A stretch of DNA of 64,000 nucleotides from Paralithodes platypus. Lineage: Eukaryota; Arthropoda; Malacostraca; Decapoda; Lithodidae. Positions within the stretch are counted from its first letter, which is position 1. Each line of letters opens with the position of its first letter. A program made the position numbers and the translations under genes. The DNA lies in the NCBI GenBank assembly GCA_032716605.1, contig CM064539.1, forward strand, positions 413,501-477,500, in the 5' to 3' direction. Shown here one piece after another: positions 22,287-32,248 of this stretch. The notes below the pieces were generated by a model. The model did not search any database. It had not been told where the DNA came from and saw only the letters and a program-made list of their open reading frames with translations.

Positions 22287-22374
22287 ATTATGAAATACCT
22301 ATAAAGTATCACTAACTGTAGTCTACAGTTATTATGAAATACCTATAAAGTATCACTAACTGTAGTCTACAGTT
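22287..22374. repeat. 44-bp tandem repeat, two copies
   Basis: The unit from ATTATGAAATACCTATAAAG to CTACAGTT is repeated exactly twice in direct order. Confidence 0.9.
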
Positions 22375-22441
22375 TTGGTTATGTAAACTATTAAACTAAA
22401 CTGAGAACACATTACACATAGGTGCTTTGAAATTATTGTCA

Positions 22442-22613
22442 AAGTTCTAAAAGTTTTAAAAGCAGCCCAAATTTGCAATATTCCAAGTTCTAAATGCTAT
22501 AAAAGCAGCCCAAATTTGCAATATTCCAAGTTCTAAATGTTATAAAAGCAGCCCAAATTTGCAATATTCCAAGTTCTAAATGTTATAAAAGCAGCCCAAA
22601 TTTGCAATATTCC
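22442..22613. repeat. 43-bp minisatellite, four copies
   Basis: Units begin AAGTTCTAAATGYTATAAAA and end GCAATATTCC. The last two are identical and the first has a few changes. Confidence 0.9.
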
Positions 22614-22746
22614 ACTATTCATAAACTAACATGAAAGGCCTATAATTTTACAGTAATAATTTCAAACATCTTATAACTTTCCTGGTTACATAATTATGAT
22701 ATGTTCACATTAAGTTGAAGTGAAAGGCCAATGAAAAACATGATTA

Positions 22747-23057
22747 ATTGGAAATAATCTCTAAATATGATATACACCATTGGAAATAATCTCTAAATAT
22801 GATATACACCATTGGAAATAATCTCTAAATATGATAGCGGCTCGCTTGGTGTAGTGACTAGCGTCTCGGACTTCCACCCAGAAGGCCCGGGTTCGCGCCC
22901 ACGCTCGGCGCATTAAAGATTTTTCACAAGCACTGAGTCGTTACCATCCCTCATGAGCAAAGGGATGGGGTAGTAGTACAGGACCCCAATGGAAATACGC
23001 CTAATCGGCCTTATTGAGCTATCCTTAGCTAGCTTAGCATGCGCTAGCTTTAAGAAC

Positions 23058-23090
<33 letters not shown>

Positions 23091-23155
23091 CACCATTGGA
23101 AATAATCTCTAAATATGATATACACCATTGGAAATCATCTCTAAATAAGAAATAC
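22747..23155. repeat. 32-bp minisatellite interrupted by a SINE
   Basis: The unit ATTGGAAATAATCTCTAAAT(A)TGATATACACC is repeated from 22,747 to 22,836 and resumes at about 23,086. The interruption falls inside the third unit and is the tRNA-derived SINE described next. Confidence 0.85.
22837..23085 (+). mobile_element. tRNA-derived SINE with ATT tail
   Basis: The head (22,837-22,912) has an A-box-like TGGTGTAGTGACTAG, an anticodon-loop-like ACTTCCACC (Gly TCC) and a B-box-like GGGTTCGCGCCC. A body follows (ACTGAGTCGTTACCATCCC, then GGACCCCAATGGAAATACGC) and a (TTA)n tail. Pol III promoter boxes and a simple tail define it as a SINE. It interrupts the minisatellite. Confidence 0.8.
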
Positions 23156-23198
23156 GCAACAGCAATCGACATTCACCAAACAATTTTCAGCAGCAGGA

Positions 23199-23282
23199 TA
23201 ATAATAATAATAATACAAATAATAATAGCCTAAATATAAAACTATTATACTGTACCATCTTAAACTGAATAATATTAATATT

Positions 23283-23316
<34 letters not shown>

Positions 23317-23330
23317 TTAATAATAATAAA
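23199..23330. repeat. AAT microsatellite blocks
   Basis: Two (ATA/AAT)n blocks separated by a short AT-rich segment. Simple sequence only. Confidence 0.85.
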
Positions 23331-23397
23331 CATGAAATATAAAACTATTACAGTATACCATTTTCTTTTTGATTGGCCTTCCTTCATTCATTGTCTC

Positions 23398-23633
23398 TTA
23401 ACCCTTTCAGCACGACTTATTATTCATCATACTTTGGTAACCATTAGACAATTTCCTTTAGCCGAGACTCGACCTCTATGATTCAAAGGGGTAAATACGA
23501 TCTCGATACACCCTCTGAACAAGATAAGTCCTTCTTAACCCGGGAACTGCGGGGAGACTCTTAAGAGTTCCCCCGGCAGACTGCGGGGAGACTCTTATGA
23601 GTGAGTGAAAAAAAAAATCAACTTTTGACATCG

Positions 23634-23665
<32 letters not shown>

Positions 23666-24220
23666 GCCCCTGGGCCATGCAAAATCTCAGTCCTCTACCT
23701 CCCCTCCTTCCCCACTTTCCTCCTCTCCTTCAGTTATCACCTATTTTCCCTGTTATTCCCTTATTCTGAGGTATATTTTCGTGCTAACATTAGCGAGTTG
23801 CAAGCAGGGTGTTGTCATCACTGATGGCAAGCGAGTGCAAGAGAGAGAGAGAGAGTATCGATCGACTGTGTCTCAGTGGCCTTGGGGGAAATTGGCGGGA
23901 AAGCAGTTTGCCTCACCCATACATTATACAACTCGCGGGCTATATCTCCGATTTTGACTATCCAAACGCTGTTTTCACTCGTTTTATTGTTGTTTCAGGT
24001 TAATACCTTTATAATCAACCCATAATAGGCACATATGGATAAGTATTAATGCTATTAATGGCACAATGAATATTTTAGTGACAGAAACACCTCAAATACG
24101 TCAGCACAGGGGGACGTTTCCAATTACCCCCATGTGCACTTCAGAGGTTAAGCTGCATAAAATACTGGAATTATAGCCAGAATCCAAGGTAAACAGACAC
24201 CATCGTGCTGAAGGGGTTAA
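23398..24220. mobile_element. TTAA-flanked MITE, TTCAGCACGA family, with an inner MITE
   Basis: Left end TTAACCCTTTCAGCACGA; right end reads inverted TTAACCCCTTCAGCACGA. Inside is a second TTAA-flanked element (23,535-24,151). The outer element without it is about 205 bp and non-coding. piggyBac-like by target and end form. Confidence 0.75.
23535..24151. mobile_element. TTAA-flanked MITE, GGGAACTGC family, copy 1
   Basis: Starts TTAACCCGGGAACTGCGGGG and ends CACTTCAGAGGTTAA. A second copy is at 54,269-54,876. Shared interior blocks include CACCTATTTTCCCTGTTATT and a CAAGCG segment. It sits inside the TTCAGCACGA element. No transposase. Confidence 0.8.
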
Positions 24221-24511
24221 CAAAAGCTTATCTATCATCCAGCTACTGCATTTCTATTTGTTTCACACTAAAAGACACCATCGTGCTGAAGGGGTTAAAA
24301 AAAAGTTTATCTATCATCCAGCTACTGCATTTCTATTTGTTTGACACTAAAAGACACCATCGTGCTGAAGGGGTTAAAAAAAAGCTTATCTATCATCCAG
24401 CTTCTGCATTTCTATTTGTTTCACACTAAAAGACACCATCGTGCTGAAGGGGTTAAAAAAAAAGCTTATCTATCATCCAGCTACTGCATTTCTATTTGTT
24501 TCACACTAAAA
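24195..24511. repeat. 78-79-bp tandem repeat, four copies
   Basis: Each unit begins AGACACCATCGTGCTGAAGG, the right end of the TTCAGCACGA MITE, and continues with flank (CTTATCTATCATCCAGCT). The MITE end and flank were therefore amplified together. Confidence 0.9.
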
Positions 24512-24759
24512 GTATAGGCCTTGGCAAGTTAAAGAGATATTTACTGTGGTGCAAAATCTACATTCGACATTTATATATTATTCTTTATACTGTACACAGT
24601 AATGAACACTAATATTGATAGAACATGAACACAATAAGCAATGACTATATGATGAACCATTAAACATCCATATTCAATACACTGTACTGTAATACATTGT
24701 TTGTTTTATCCCTAAAACTATAAATGATCCTATATTAACCAAAAGCAGATCAATCTTCT

Positions 24760-25189
24760 TTAACCCCTTATTGGCGGCGCTCGACTTAAGTCGTGCACCA
24801 ATTTGCAGCAAGTTAGGAGCATTATTAAGGCTTTTAAAGGGTTAAAATAGAGTGCAAATGGCCGGGAGTGCAGCGGGCCAGACAGCCAACTCCCAGGGCT
24901 TACCGCCGCCCATTAACTCATGTTCCCTGTGTTCTCGAGAGGCCGGCAGTGTAGCCAGTAGTGAGCATAGCTGGGAAAAATATACCGATATATGCTAAAC
25001 TTCCAAGTTCGTGGCACCACTGCAAGAGAACCACGAGTGCTACGTAGCTCGTTCTGGTCTCATTTTGAAGCTTTTAGCGCCTAGTTTTTTGCTGAATAAA
25101 TTTCTTTTCATGCAGATACTTGATTGATCATTCAGGAGGGCCTGAATATGCCCAAATGAGCCCAAAACACCCCGCTAGACAAGGGTTAA
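24760..25189. mobile_element. TTAA-flanked MITE, full copy
   Basis: Starts TTAACCCCTTATTGGCGG and ends CTAGACAAGGGTTAA, about 430 bp. The right half matches 1885-2104. Non-coding. Confidence 0.7.
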
Positions 25190-25287
25190 GGCGCTTTTAC
25201 ACGAGGGTTATTATTCCGACTTCTTATCAGCAACTAAATTCTGGCAAGACTGAGACTACCTTGCCCTGGTATTGACAACTAGAATGA

Positions 25288-25484
25288 AGGTAGGCTTTTT
25301 TTTTTTTTTTTTTTTTTCCAGACGCCGTAATTCCCGCATGAATTTTAGGCGTTTGTTATAAATGGCTAGGTCAAGTTGCCCGGGCTTGACAACTACCAAT
25401 AAAATTTTGACAGTGAGGGCTCCATCCGCCGAACCTTTGATCAGCAGCCGACGCTCTACTGACTATGCCACGGCTCGCTTATTA
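25288..25484 (-). mobile_element. tRNA-derived SINE with poly-A tail
   Basis: On the minus strand the head has GTGGCATAGTCAGTAGAGCG (A-box region), an anticodon-loop-like CTGATCA (Ile GAT) and a weak B box. It ends in an A run, seen as T at 25,295-25,318. Diverged and not a functional tRNA gene. Confidence 0.65.
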
Positions 25485-25644
25485 TTGATGGCTGAATAAT
25501 TTAAGAGTTATGTCATGTGAGCGAGAGAGAGGGTGAAGGCATCAATCTTTGTTTTCTCTCCTGGTAATTATGCTTTTCTTGGCGTTTTGTGCGTCTGTGA
25601 CCCAACGTGATAAATTTAAAAAAGTTATTTCATGTGAGTAAAAG

Positions 25645-25741
25645 ACCTAGATGTGTGTGAATTTGTATTTTGTTTTTGTGTGTGAATTGTTTTCTGTTGT
25701 GTTGTCCCTATTCTGGTTCTGTCTTGAGTCCCCCCCCCCCC

Positions 25742-25781
<40 letters not shown>

Positions 25782-25850
25782 AGGGAAAAAAAAAGGGAGA
25801 GAAAAAGAAAAAATAGGAAGAGTGGGGATTGGGCCTGAGTATATAGAAAA
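25645..25850 (+). repeat. Dispersed repeat with poly-C and poly-A runs
   Basis: This is another copy of the block at 1447-1634, here with a C run followed by a long A run (about 25,731-25,778), then GGGGATTGGGCCTGAGTATA. Reading frames across it are simple sequence. Confidence 0.65.
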
Positions 25851-26004
25851 GAGTGTGAAGGGGTCAAGGTTCTTTTTATAATTTTCTCCTATAAATTTTT
25901 CCTTACTTGGCGTTTTGTGCTTCTATGGCCCACCGTGCTCAGGCGGGTTGCAGTTAAAATATATATAACAACGACTCAGAAGCTGCCAGATCATAGTTGC
26001 AGAA

Positions 26005-26065
26005 TAAAGTTGTTGTTATTGTTGTTGTTGTTGTTCCCTAAGCTGCCTGGCTGATGTGGCAGAAT
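26005..26065 (-). mobile_element. Fragment of the CAA-tailed 3' end
   Basis: The minus strand shows the tail CAGCCAGGCAGCTTAGGGAA then (CAA)n, as in the LINE at 54,925 and the SINE-like copies. Only the terminal 30-40 bases are present. Confidence 0.5.
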
Positions 26066-26455
26066 AAAGTTGTGGGCTAAAGCTCTCGTGCAAGTCCACC
26101 TTCACTGTCCCTGGAGTTGACCTAACCACACCACACACAGCTATACAGTACAGTAGTCCGGTCATTCTAGGTTGGGCAGAAATCCTAACCTCTAACCTCT
26201 GTAACTCATTCTTTTATTTCATTTTTTTTATTTTAGTAAGCGTAGTTTCCACATAGCAATTTGATTAGTTATTTTGCCTTTATATTGTCTTTGTCCCTGT
26301 TTTTCTTTGTTTAGTTTGCAAGTTTTACATTTTAATTTACATTTTAATCATGAGTGTGTGTATAGTACCTGATATAGCTACTGTATTGCTATGGATGGTT
26401 AGCTCAACTCTGGTTAGTGACTACACAAAATAGAAGAATAGTATCATGACCAAGA

Positions 26456-26675
26456 CTATAGGTAGCGCCAACGAACTTGACAATAATCTTGACCCCTTAA
26501 CTTCTCATAACTCAAAATGAATGAAAGCAATCGAGCTGACGTTTCTATAATTTGGAGAGAGCCCACCAGGAAATAGGTATGGACATTTACAGCCAGTTTG
26601 CTCTACGCCCTTTTGAATTATGAGAAGTTAAAGGGTCAAGATTATTGTCAAGTTCGTTGGCACTACCTATAGTTA
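26456..26675. repeat. Inverted-repeat element with about 65-bp arms
   Basis: CTATAGGTAGCGCCAACGAA to CTTCTCATAACTCAAAA at the left is matched by its inverse at the right (TTTTGAATTATGAGAAG to ACTACCTATAG) with few differences. The spacer of about 90 bp is non-coding. Confidence 0.8.
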
Positions 26676-26892
26676 CAATCTTATTGGTTAAAAATAAGAT
26701 TGTCCCAATTGATCTATATTCACTTACAATCTACAGTGCCAAAGGTTTGAGTATAAGAAGTATGAGATATGAGATACATATTGAAAAATGCACTTGTTAA
26801 ATGTGTTAACTTGTTACGAGCTAAAAGTATATGATCAGGGTGTCAAACGCAAACCGGGTCCATTATTTTTAGTTTTAATTATTGTAGGTGTA

Positions 26893-27636
26893 CAGTAGTC
26901 CCTCGTTATCGACGGCTTTTTTATAGACGGATTTGATTATAGACTGATTGCTTTATCATAGACGGATTCGACTATCGACTGACTTTAGACTGATTCGAGT
27001 ATCGACTGATATATCGACGGATTAATTGTTTATTTATATTACTCTAATATACCAACCAAAAGTGGATTAAATGATGAACAATAAGACATACAATAATAAG
27101 AAAATACACCGAAAACGAGAGCAAAAATAATTAGCCTAAAGACTTTAGGTTTTGAGTGAATCCGGATTCACCGACGATCGGAGCGTCACTTTCGACCTCC
27201 ATTTTTAATGTTGTCAAAACCAGGCAGAAGCTCTAAGTCCACCCGCCTTTTACTTGCTTATTTGTGCTTGAACCTTGTATCTCTTGCGTTTATTATGGCC
27301 TCTAATGTATTCAGTGATAGACGGTGTGCCTGGTGGTAATAATGAAGGAATTGAATCCCCAGGACCATCAAAACAGTCAAGTCAAGTGCCATGTCTGGCG
27401 AGATTATGTGTAAAGGAAAAACTTAAAAGTAGGCTACATAGGATAATTTTATTTGCAATATACTCTAATATGTAAGGTTATGTGTAAAGGAAACACTTAA
27501 AAGTACATAGGATAGAGACCACGGATACTGTACGTGTATGTACGGTACCGTAATGTACGGTAATGCGGTATCGACGGTTTTTGCTATCGACGGCAGTCTT
27601 AAGAACGTAACCCCCGTCGATAACGAGGGACTACTG
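26893..27636. mobile_element. Pogo/Tigger-like MITE, copy 1
   Basis: Perfect ends CAGTAGTCCCTCGTTATCGA and its inverse, with TA on each side, 744 bp. TATCGACGG, TATAGACGG or TATCGACTG recurs about nine times near the left end and three or more near the right. No transposase. Copy 2 is split at 44,681-49,660. It lies just 3' of the host gene's stop codon, possibly in its 3' UTR. Confidence 0.85.
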
Positions 27637-27826
27637 TATAGCTAAAATTACGGTTTATAGTTCAAATTGTGTCTTTGAAAATGGGAAAATGGTAAAATGA
27701 CCAAAACAATGCTATTTCAGGGTATATTTTCTTGTGTTCCTAAACTAATGGGTCAATCTTCTTAAAATCTCAAAACTAAAGGGGCTAAACACAAGGGAGA
27801 AGGGGTCCAGTAAAAAAAAAATGGCC

Positions 27827-28027
27827 TTAAGCCTGACACTCTGGATCCCGGCAGATCTCTGGTGGTGGTGGTGATGGTAGTTGTGTGAGACATGGGTCGT
27901 TGTCTCCCTCGGTCTCCCCCTCAGTCTCGCTCTCCTCCTCCAGCAGTTGGGTGGAGGCTGAGGCGTTGGTGGCGGTGGTAGCAGCTTCCTTCTTGTGGTC
28001 GTAGTACTCCTTCACCAACATCGCCGT
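27827..28027 (-). CDS. Host membrane protein, exon G (last, with stop)
   Basis: The acceptor is TAAACAG at 28,028-28,034 and the exon starts in phase 0. It encodes 66 residues: TAMLVKEYYDHKKE, an Ala/Thr-rich segment, an acidic segment (LLEEESETEGETEGD) and a Pro-rich end before TAA (27,829-27,827). No hydrophobic stretch, so a cytosolic tail is likely. Placing it after exon F rests on matching phase and sense; no transcript is available. No clear poly-A signal was found before the Tigger-like MITE 190 bp downstream. Confidence 0.65.
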   Translation of the reverse strand, partial: TAMLVKEYYDHKKEAATTATNASASTQLLEEESETEGETEGDNDPCLTQLPSPPPPEICRDPECQA

Positions 28028-28277
28028 CTGTTTACATAACATAACATCAGTAACTGTACCTGGATGTACAACCCTACCACACTCAACAAAAGGGAGAGTG
28101 GTGATGGGCTGGTCTATCAGAGTGAGAACTGAGCGATCTCTGCCATACCCATAGCTTACTCTGACTGTTCCTTTTACTTATATATTTTCTAGATCTCAAG
28201 TGACGGCGTCTCTTCCGTGGATTGACCTCCCAATCTGCCAACCTAGATGTTGGCAGTTTGGAAGCCAAAGCGTCACA

Positions 28278-28522
28278 TTTTTTTTCCTTTGCCCCTCAAC
28301 TTTCTCTTCATAATTGCTGAGGGGCACAGGGCCCTGGGTGGGGCTTTGGTTTCCCGGGTGTTTCTGCACCCTCCTCAGCTCCCCTGCCATGGAGTGGCTT
28401 CGGTCACCCAGGCTTTATTGTGGTGGCAGAGAGGGATCTGTGGGGGCGCCTGGTTATGGCCTTGGCCCTACTCGGGGCCTTGGGGCTGTTCGGCCAGGCA
28501 GTCTGGGGAACAACAACAACAA
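28278..28522 (+). mobile_element. SINE-like element with CAA tail, copy 2
   Basis: It matches copy 1 along its whole length and ends GGCCAGGCAGTCTGGGGAA then (CAA)n. It lies in the intron between exons F and G, on the opposite strand to the gene. Confidence 0.8.
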
Positions 28523-28628
28523 AAGGGAGATCTATATTTAATTACCTTAATACGAGACTTATTTAAAGTTATCAATACTCTCCTATAGACAGTAGGTGAG
28601 GGTTAGTGTTGTTAATGTATTCATATTA

Positions 28629-28770
28629 GTTTTCACCAATTAAATTACAAATAAACCTAAGCTAACTAATGAAATCAATGAAAGTAATGAATACATGTGG
28701 TACTCCAAGGACTCAAAGTCTCGAACCTAGGATACTCACACCGAAATTCCGCACACTAAGCATTACTTCC
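28629..28770 (-). mobile_element. tRNA-derived SINE S1, copy
   Basis: The minus strand carries GTGTGAGTATCCTAGGTTCGA (B box) and a body GTACCACATGTATTCATTAC. Related copies lie at 34,726 (split), 41,215, 43,021 and 63,549. A short internal duplication (CTCAAAGT) is visible. Confidence 0.7.
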
Positions 28771-28774
28771 CATG

Positions 28775-29385
28775 TACTGTACTAGGTACCAGGGACACAT
28801 ACTAGGTGTTAGGTGAGGGTTAGTCTTGTACCCCAGGTATGAGGGACACATAGTACAGTAGGGGTTAGATGAGGGTTAGTCTTGCATCCAATGTACTAAG
28901 TCTAGGTTAGGTTAATGACAAGGGATCAGGTGGTAGGTATGGAATAAACTAGGTACTAGTAACACATACTAGGTGTTAGGCGAGGGTTAGGCTTGTAACC
29001 CACGTACTAGGTACAGCCTGGCCTGCCAATCTGCAAAATAGCTAATACGCGAGCAGGGGTACATACATGTATGTATATACTCAGGCACATACCCCATTGC
29101 TGGGGGTGGCAGACACAACAGAGCCCGAACAGAAACCACATTTAAAGTTCCTATTCTCAGGGTCCGGGACCACTTTCACGTTCCCTCGCCCGTTTCTCTG
29201 TCTCGTCGAGTAGGAGAATTATACAAGGGGAGGAGGATTCCTAGCCCCCTGGAGCCAACTTATGCGTAACTAATTACAACCACTGTATGTTTATGAAAAC
29301 TAAAAAAGTCTTGTAGGCCTACCCCAAGTACGAGGGACACACAGCCTAGTACAGTAGGTGTTAGATGAGGTTTAGTCTTGCATCC
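28775..29385. repeat. Degenerate tandem repeat, about 65-bp unit
   Basis: Units of the type AGGGACACATACTAGGTGTT then AGGTGAGGGTTAGTCTTG recur at about 28,790, 28,850, 28,965 and 29,330. The stretch is otherwise non-coding. Confidence 0.55.
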
Positions 29386-29685
29386 AGAGTGAGGTTTGGC
29401 ATCTTCTACCCAACCTTAGCCATTTCTGTCTGTCTCTATTACTGTCTTACTCTTCCTTCTGGGGGCAGGGGGCAAGAAATCCTCCTCCCCTTGTAAAATT
29501 CTCCTACTAAACGAGAGAGCAAGGGGCGAGGGAATGCAAAAATTGTCCCGAACACTAAGAATTGGAATTTAAAATGTTGTTTCTGTTTGGGCTCTGTCTC
29601 GAGTCGGCCATCCCCAGCTATGGGGAATATGCCTGAGTATATACAATACATACAATACCTACAAAAAAAAAAAAAAATTACTTTG
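29386..29685. other. Non-coding repeat remnants with A run
   Basis: CTACCCAACCTTAGCC resembles 51,283-51,300. The end GAATATGCCTGAGTATATAC and a poly-A run (29,663-29,677) look like a SINE or LINE tail just before the LTR. Confidence 0.4.
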
Positions 29686-30072
29686 TGTGGTGTAATTCGA
29701 TTTACGTTGGGTAGATTTGATTTACGTTGGGTAGGTTAGTTAGTTTTAGGCACATTGGGCGAACGAAGGGGGGTGGACAGCAAACACGCGTGTGAGGATG
29801 GGGGTGCAGAGGTCGCAGGGAGCTCCCGTCGTATTTACCGAGTGTAGTGTTGCTGTGGTAGGTGAATAGATTCAGTCGAGGTCGGTGGTTCGTGTGGTCA
29901 TCACTGTAGATGTAGGTTAGGTCGGATTGTGGTTTGAGGTCGCAGTTTCTGGAGCGTTGACAACGTTGGATGGGGAACTGCTTGGCCTAGGCCTAGGCTA
30001 GCCTATACAGCGCCGCACAAGGATATTCTCACCGTGAGGTAAGGGTGCTAACGTTTTTGTATTTCAACCACA
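29686..30072 (+). repeat. Left LTR
   Basis: It begins TGTGGTGTAATTCG and ends GTATTTCAACCACA. It differs from the right LTR by about nine substitutions and one 5-bp gap (by eye), about 2.3 percent. GGCCTAGGCCTAGGC lies near its 3' end. Confidence 0.9.
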
Positions 30073-30098
30073 AGCTATCGAGGCGCAAACTAGTCACC

Positions 30099-30878
30099 AT
30101 GTCTGGAAAAGGGAAGGTGAGTAGTGAAATGATGAAGTCGTATGATGGTAAGGGCGACGTGGTGGCGTGGCTAAAGAAGGCAGAGTTGGTGGCGAAACTC
30201 TTGAAATTTGACGACTTGGCTAGTTTCATACCACTGTACTTGGAGGGAGATGCGTTAGCCTTGTACCTCGAAATGAGTGAGGATGATCAATTAGATGCTA
30301 AGAAGATAAGTGCTAGATTGAAGGAGGCTTTTACACAGGGAATGTTTGAGGCATATGGAAGGCTAAAGAGGGTGACATGGACAGGTGAGGGGGTGGATGT
30401 CTATGCTAACGAGATAAGGAGGGTGGCAGGGCTAGCTGGGTGGAAGGGAGAGGGCTTGGAGAGGGCTGTGAAGCTAGCTTTTATAACTGGGTTTCCGGAC
30501 AGGATATCGATGGAGCTGCAGCAGGTTAAGGACGTCGAGTCGGATTCGGTGAGCGTGAGTGAATTAATAGTTAGGGCTAGAGTATTGGCGTCAGGAGGAA
30601 GCCGGGGAGTTGCAGCGGTTGCTACTGGGGGGCCGGAAGTGGAGGCAAGGTGGCAGGCTCCACGGGGTGACCCGAGTGGCAGGAAATGGGAGGCGCGTGG
30701 GTTCAAAGGTCGCTGCTTCAGATGTGGTGGCTCTCACATGGCAAGGGAGTGTAAGGAGCCGAAGCCAGCCATAACTTGCTATCGGTGTGGGAAGGAGGGT
30801 CACATAGCGAGCCGTTGCAACCAGGGAAACGGTCAAGGGGGAGCTGCTGCGCCGGAAGCTACCCCTTTAGTCGAGTAA
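30099..30878 (+). CDS. Gag of the gypsy-like element
   Basis: The start is the ATG at 30,099, 26 bp after the LTR; upstream codons in this frame lie in the LTR. The 259-residue product has a helical N-terminal part (about 1-170), then a basic Gly/Arg-rich stretch. Two zinc knuckles follow: CFRCGGSHMAREC (CX2CX3HX4C) near 208-220 and CYRCGKEGHIASRC (CX2CX4HX4C) near 229-242. This is the RNA-binding, particle-forming protein of the element. The frame is intact and overlaps the protease frame by about 100 bases in the -1 frame, which implies frameshifting. Confidence 0.85.
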   Translation: MSGKGKVSSEMMKSYDGKGDVVAWLKKAELVAKLLKFDDLASFIPLYLEGDALALYLEMSEDDQLDAKKISARLKEAFTQGMFEAYGRLKRVTWTGEGVDVYANEIRRVAGLAGWKGEGLERAVKLAFITGFPDRISMELQQVKDVESDSVSVSELIVRARVLASGGSRGVAAVATGGPEVEARWQAPRGDPSGRKWEARGFKGRCFRCGGSHMARECKEPKPAITCYRCGKEGHIASRCNQGNGQGGAAAPEATPLVE

Positions 30879-31459
30879 AGGCGCTCCCAAGCTCCCTGCC
30901 AGTGGTGGAGGTACTGGTGGGGGGGAAAGGGGCAAGAACCCTTGTGGATACTGGCTGTTCGACCACTGTGTTGGCCTCTCGTTTGGTAGGAAAGTGTGAG
31001 GGAGAGGACGCTAGGCTGGTCGGAGTCGATGGAAGAGAGATAAGGTGTGAGGGTGCCAGAGAAGTGGAGTTGACAGTGCGAGGAATCCGATTGTGGATCA
31101 GGGCCATAGTACTTGATACAGTAATTGATGGCATTGATGTAGTGATGGGGATGGATGTAATCAGCCAACTGGGTGGCGCTACGATTGTAGATGGAAGAGT
31201 ACCGGTAACGTTTGGGAAGGTACCGGTAAGCCGTTCAACTGCCGAGAGTGGAGAGACCCAATGCGCTGTGGCCATAAAGTCGGAAGGGAGGGTTGTGAAG
31301 CTGCCTGAGACTGAAGAGCTGAAAGATAAGTTCACAAAGGCAGCCGGGGTTGTTGAGCCAAAGAGAGGGTGTCGAAGCCAGGAACCGAATGGGGGGCTGA
31401 TCCATGCAAGATTGAGGATAAGGATTTTGTTGCGGTATTTGATGGTAGGAAGTGGGTAG
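30776..31459 (+). pseudogene. Pol fragment 1: aspartic protease
   Basis: This frame lies -1 to gag. Its functional part begins about 30,880. It contains the protease active site LVDTGCSTTVL and the later hydrophobic IDVVMGMDVIS, as in retropepsins. Beyond about 31,370 the reading continues in another frame, so polyprotein continuity is lost. Confidence 0.75.
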
Positions 31460-31790
31460 TCGAGTGGTTGTTGAAAGGAGAGTTGCCTGTTTTGAAGAAC
31501 AAAGTTGGTTGCTATGAACATGCTATGAAAGAGGGAGTGAGAGAAGATTTTGACAAGGAGGTGAAGAGGTGGATTGATGAGGGCATTCTGCTGCCATGGG
31601 GGGAGGAAGTGGGGAGTGGAGTGTTGCCGTTGATGGCGGTGGTTCAACCGACGAAAAACAAGGTACGGCCTGTATTGGATTTTCGTGAACTTAATACCCA
31701 CGTGATGAGTCACACAGGCGATGACGTCGCGGATGTGTGCGGCGAGACACTCAGGGAGTGGAGGCAGATGGGTGGCCTCGACCATTGTGG
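31369..31790 (+). pseudogene. Pol fragment 2: RT N-terminal part
   Basis: It contains WIDEGILLPW, MAVVQPTKNKVRPVLDFREL (RT fingers region) and GDDVADVCGETLREW. A frameshift at about 31,775-31,790 moves the rest to a different frame. Confidence 0.75.
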
Positions 31791-32248
31791 ATTTGAAGTC
31801 CGCTTATTTACAAATTCATGTGACAGAGAAGCTCTGGAAGTACCAGCTGGTGAGATACAAGGGGAAGACGTATTGCTTGACGAGGTTGGGTTTCGGGTTG
31901 AATTCGGCTCCAAGAATTATAGCGAGGATACTCAAGACAGTGCTGGGGAAAACGCATAAGATGAAGGCTGCCACAAATTCATACATTAACGATATACTAG
32001 TGGATGAGACTGTGGTGACGGCAGCCGAGGTTGTAGAGCACTTGGCTAGGTTTGGATTGGCCACAAAGGAGCCGCAGCCGTTGGAAGGGGGTGCGGCGTT
32101 GGGCTTGAGATTAGAGAGAGATAGAACAGGTGAGCTAGTATTCCAGAGAGGTAATGAGGTTCCAGAAATTAGGGAGAACTGGAGTAGGAGAGAGCTATTC
32201 TCAGAAGGCTGGTGGGCCACTATCCCATTGCAGGATGGCTGCGGGTAG
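31770..32248 (+). pseudogene. Pol fragment 3: RT palm, catalytic Asp changed
   Basis: It contains VDLKSAYLQIHV (first catalytic Asp region), LTRLGFGLNSAPRI and YINDILVDE. The usual YxDD box reads YIND here, so one catalytic aspartate is replaced by Asn (codon AAC near 31,987). A G-to-A transition would explain it. Another frameshift follows near 32,212-32,248. Confidence 0.75.

Noticed and set aside
22287..22613. CRISPR-like direct repeats
   Set aside because: Units are contiguous without spacers, few in number and in a eukaryotic context; these are minisatellites.
22837..22912. Possible tRNA-Gly gene
   Set aside because: It is followed by a SINE body and a TTA tail and sits as an insertion in a minisatellite, so it is a SINE head.
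30073..30098. A clear tRNA primer-binding site after the left LTR
   Set aside because: The bases AGCTATCGAGGCGCAAAC could be one, but I could not match them to a tRNA 3' end.
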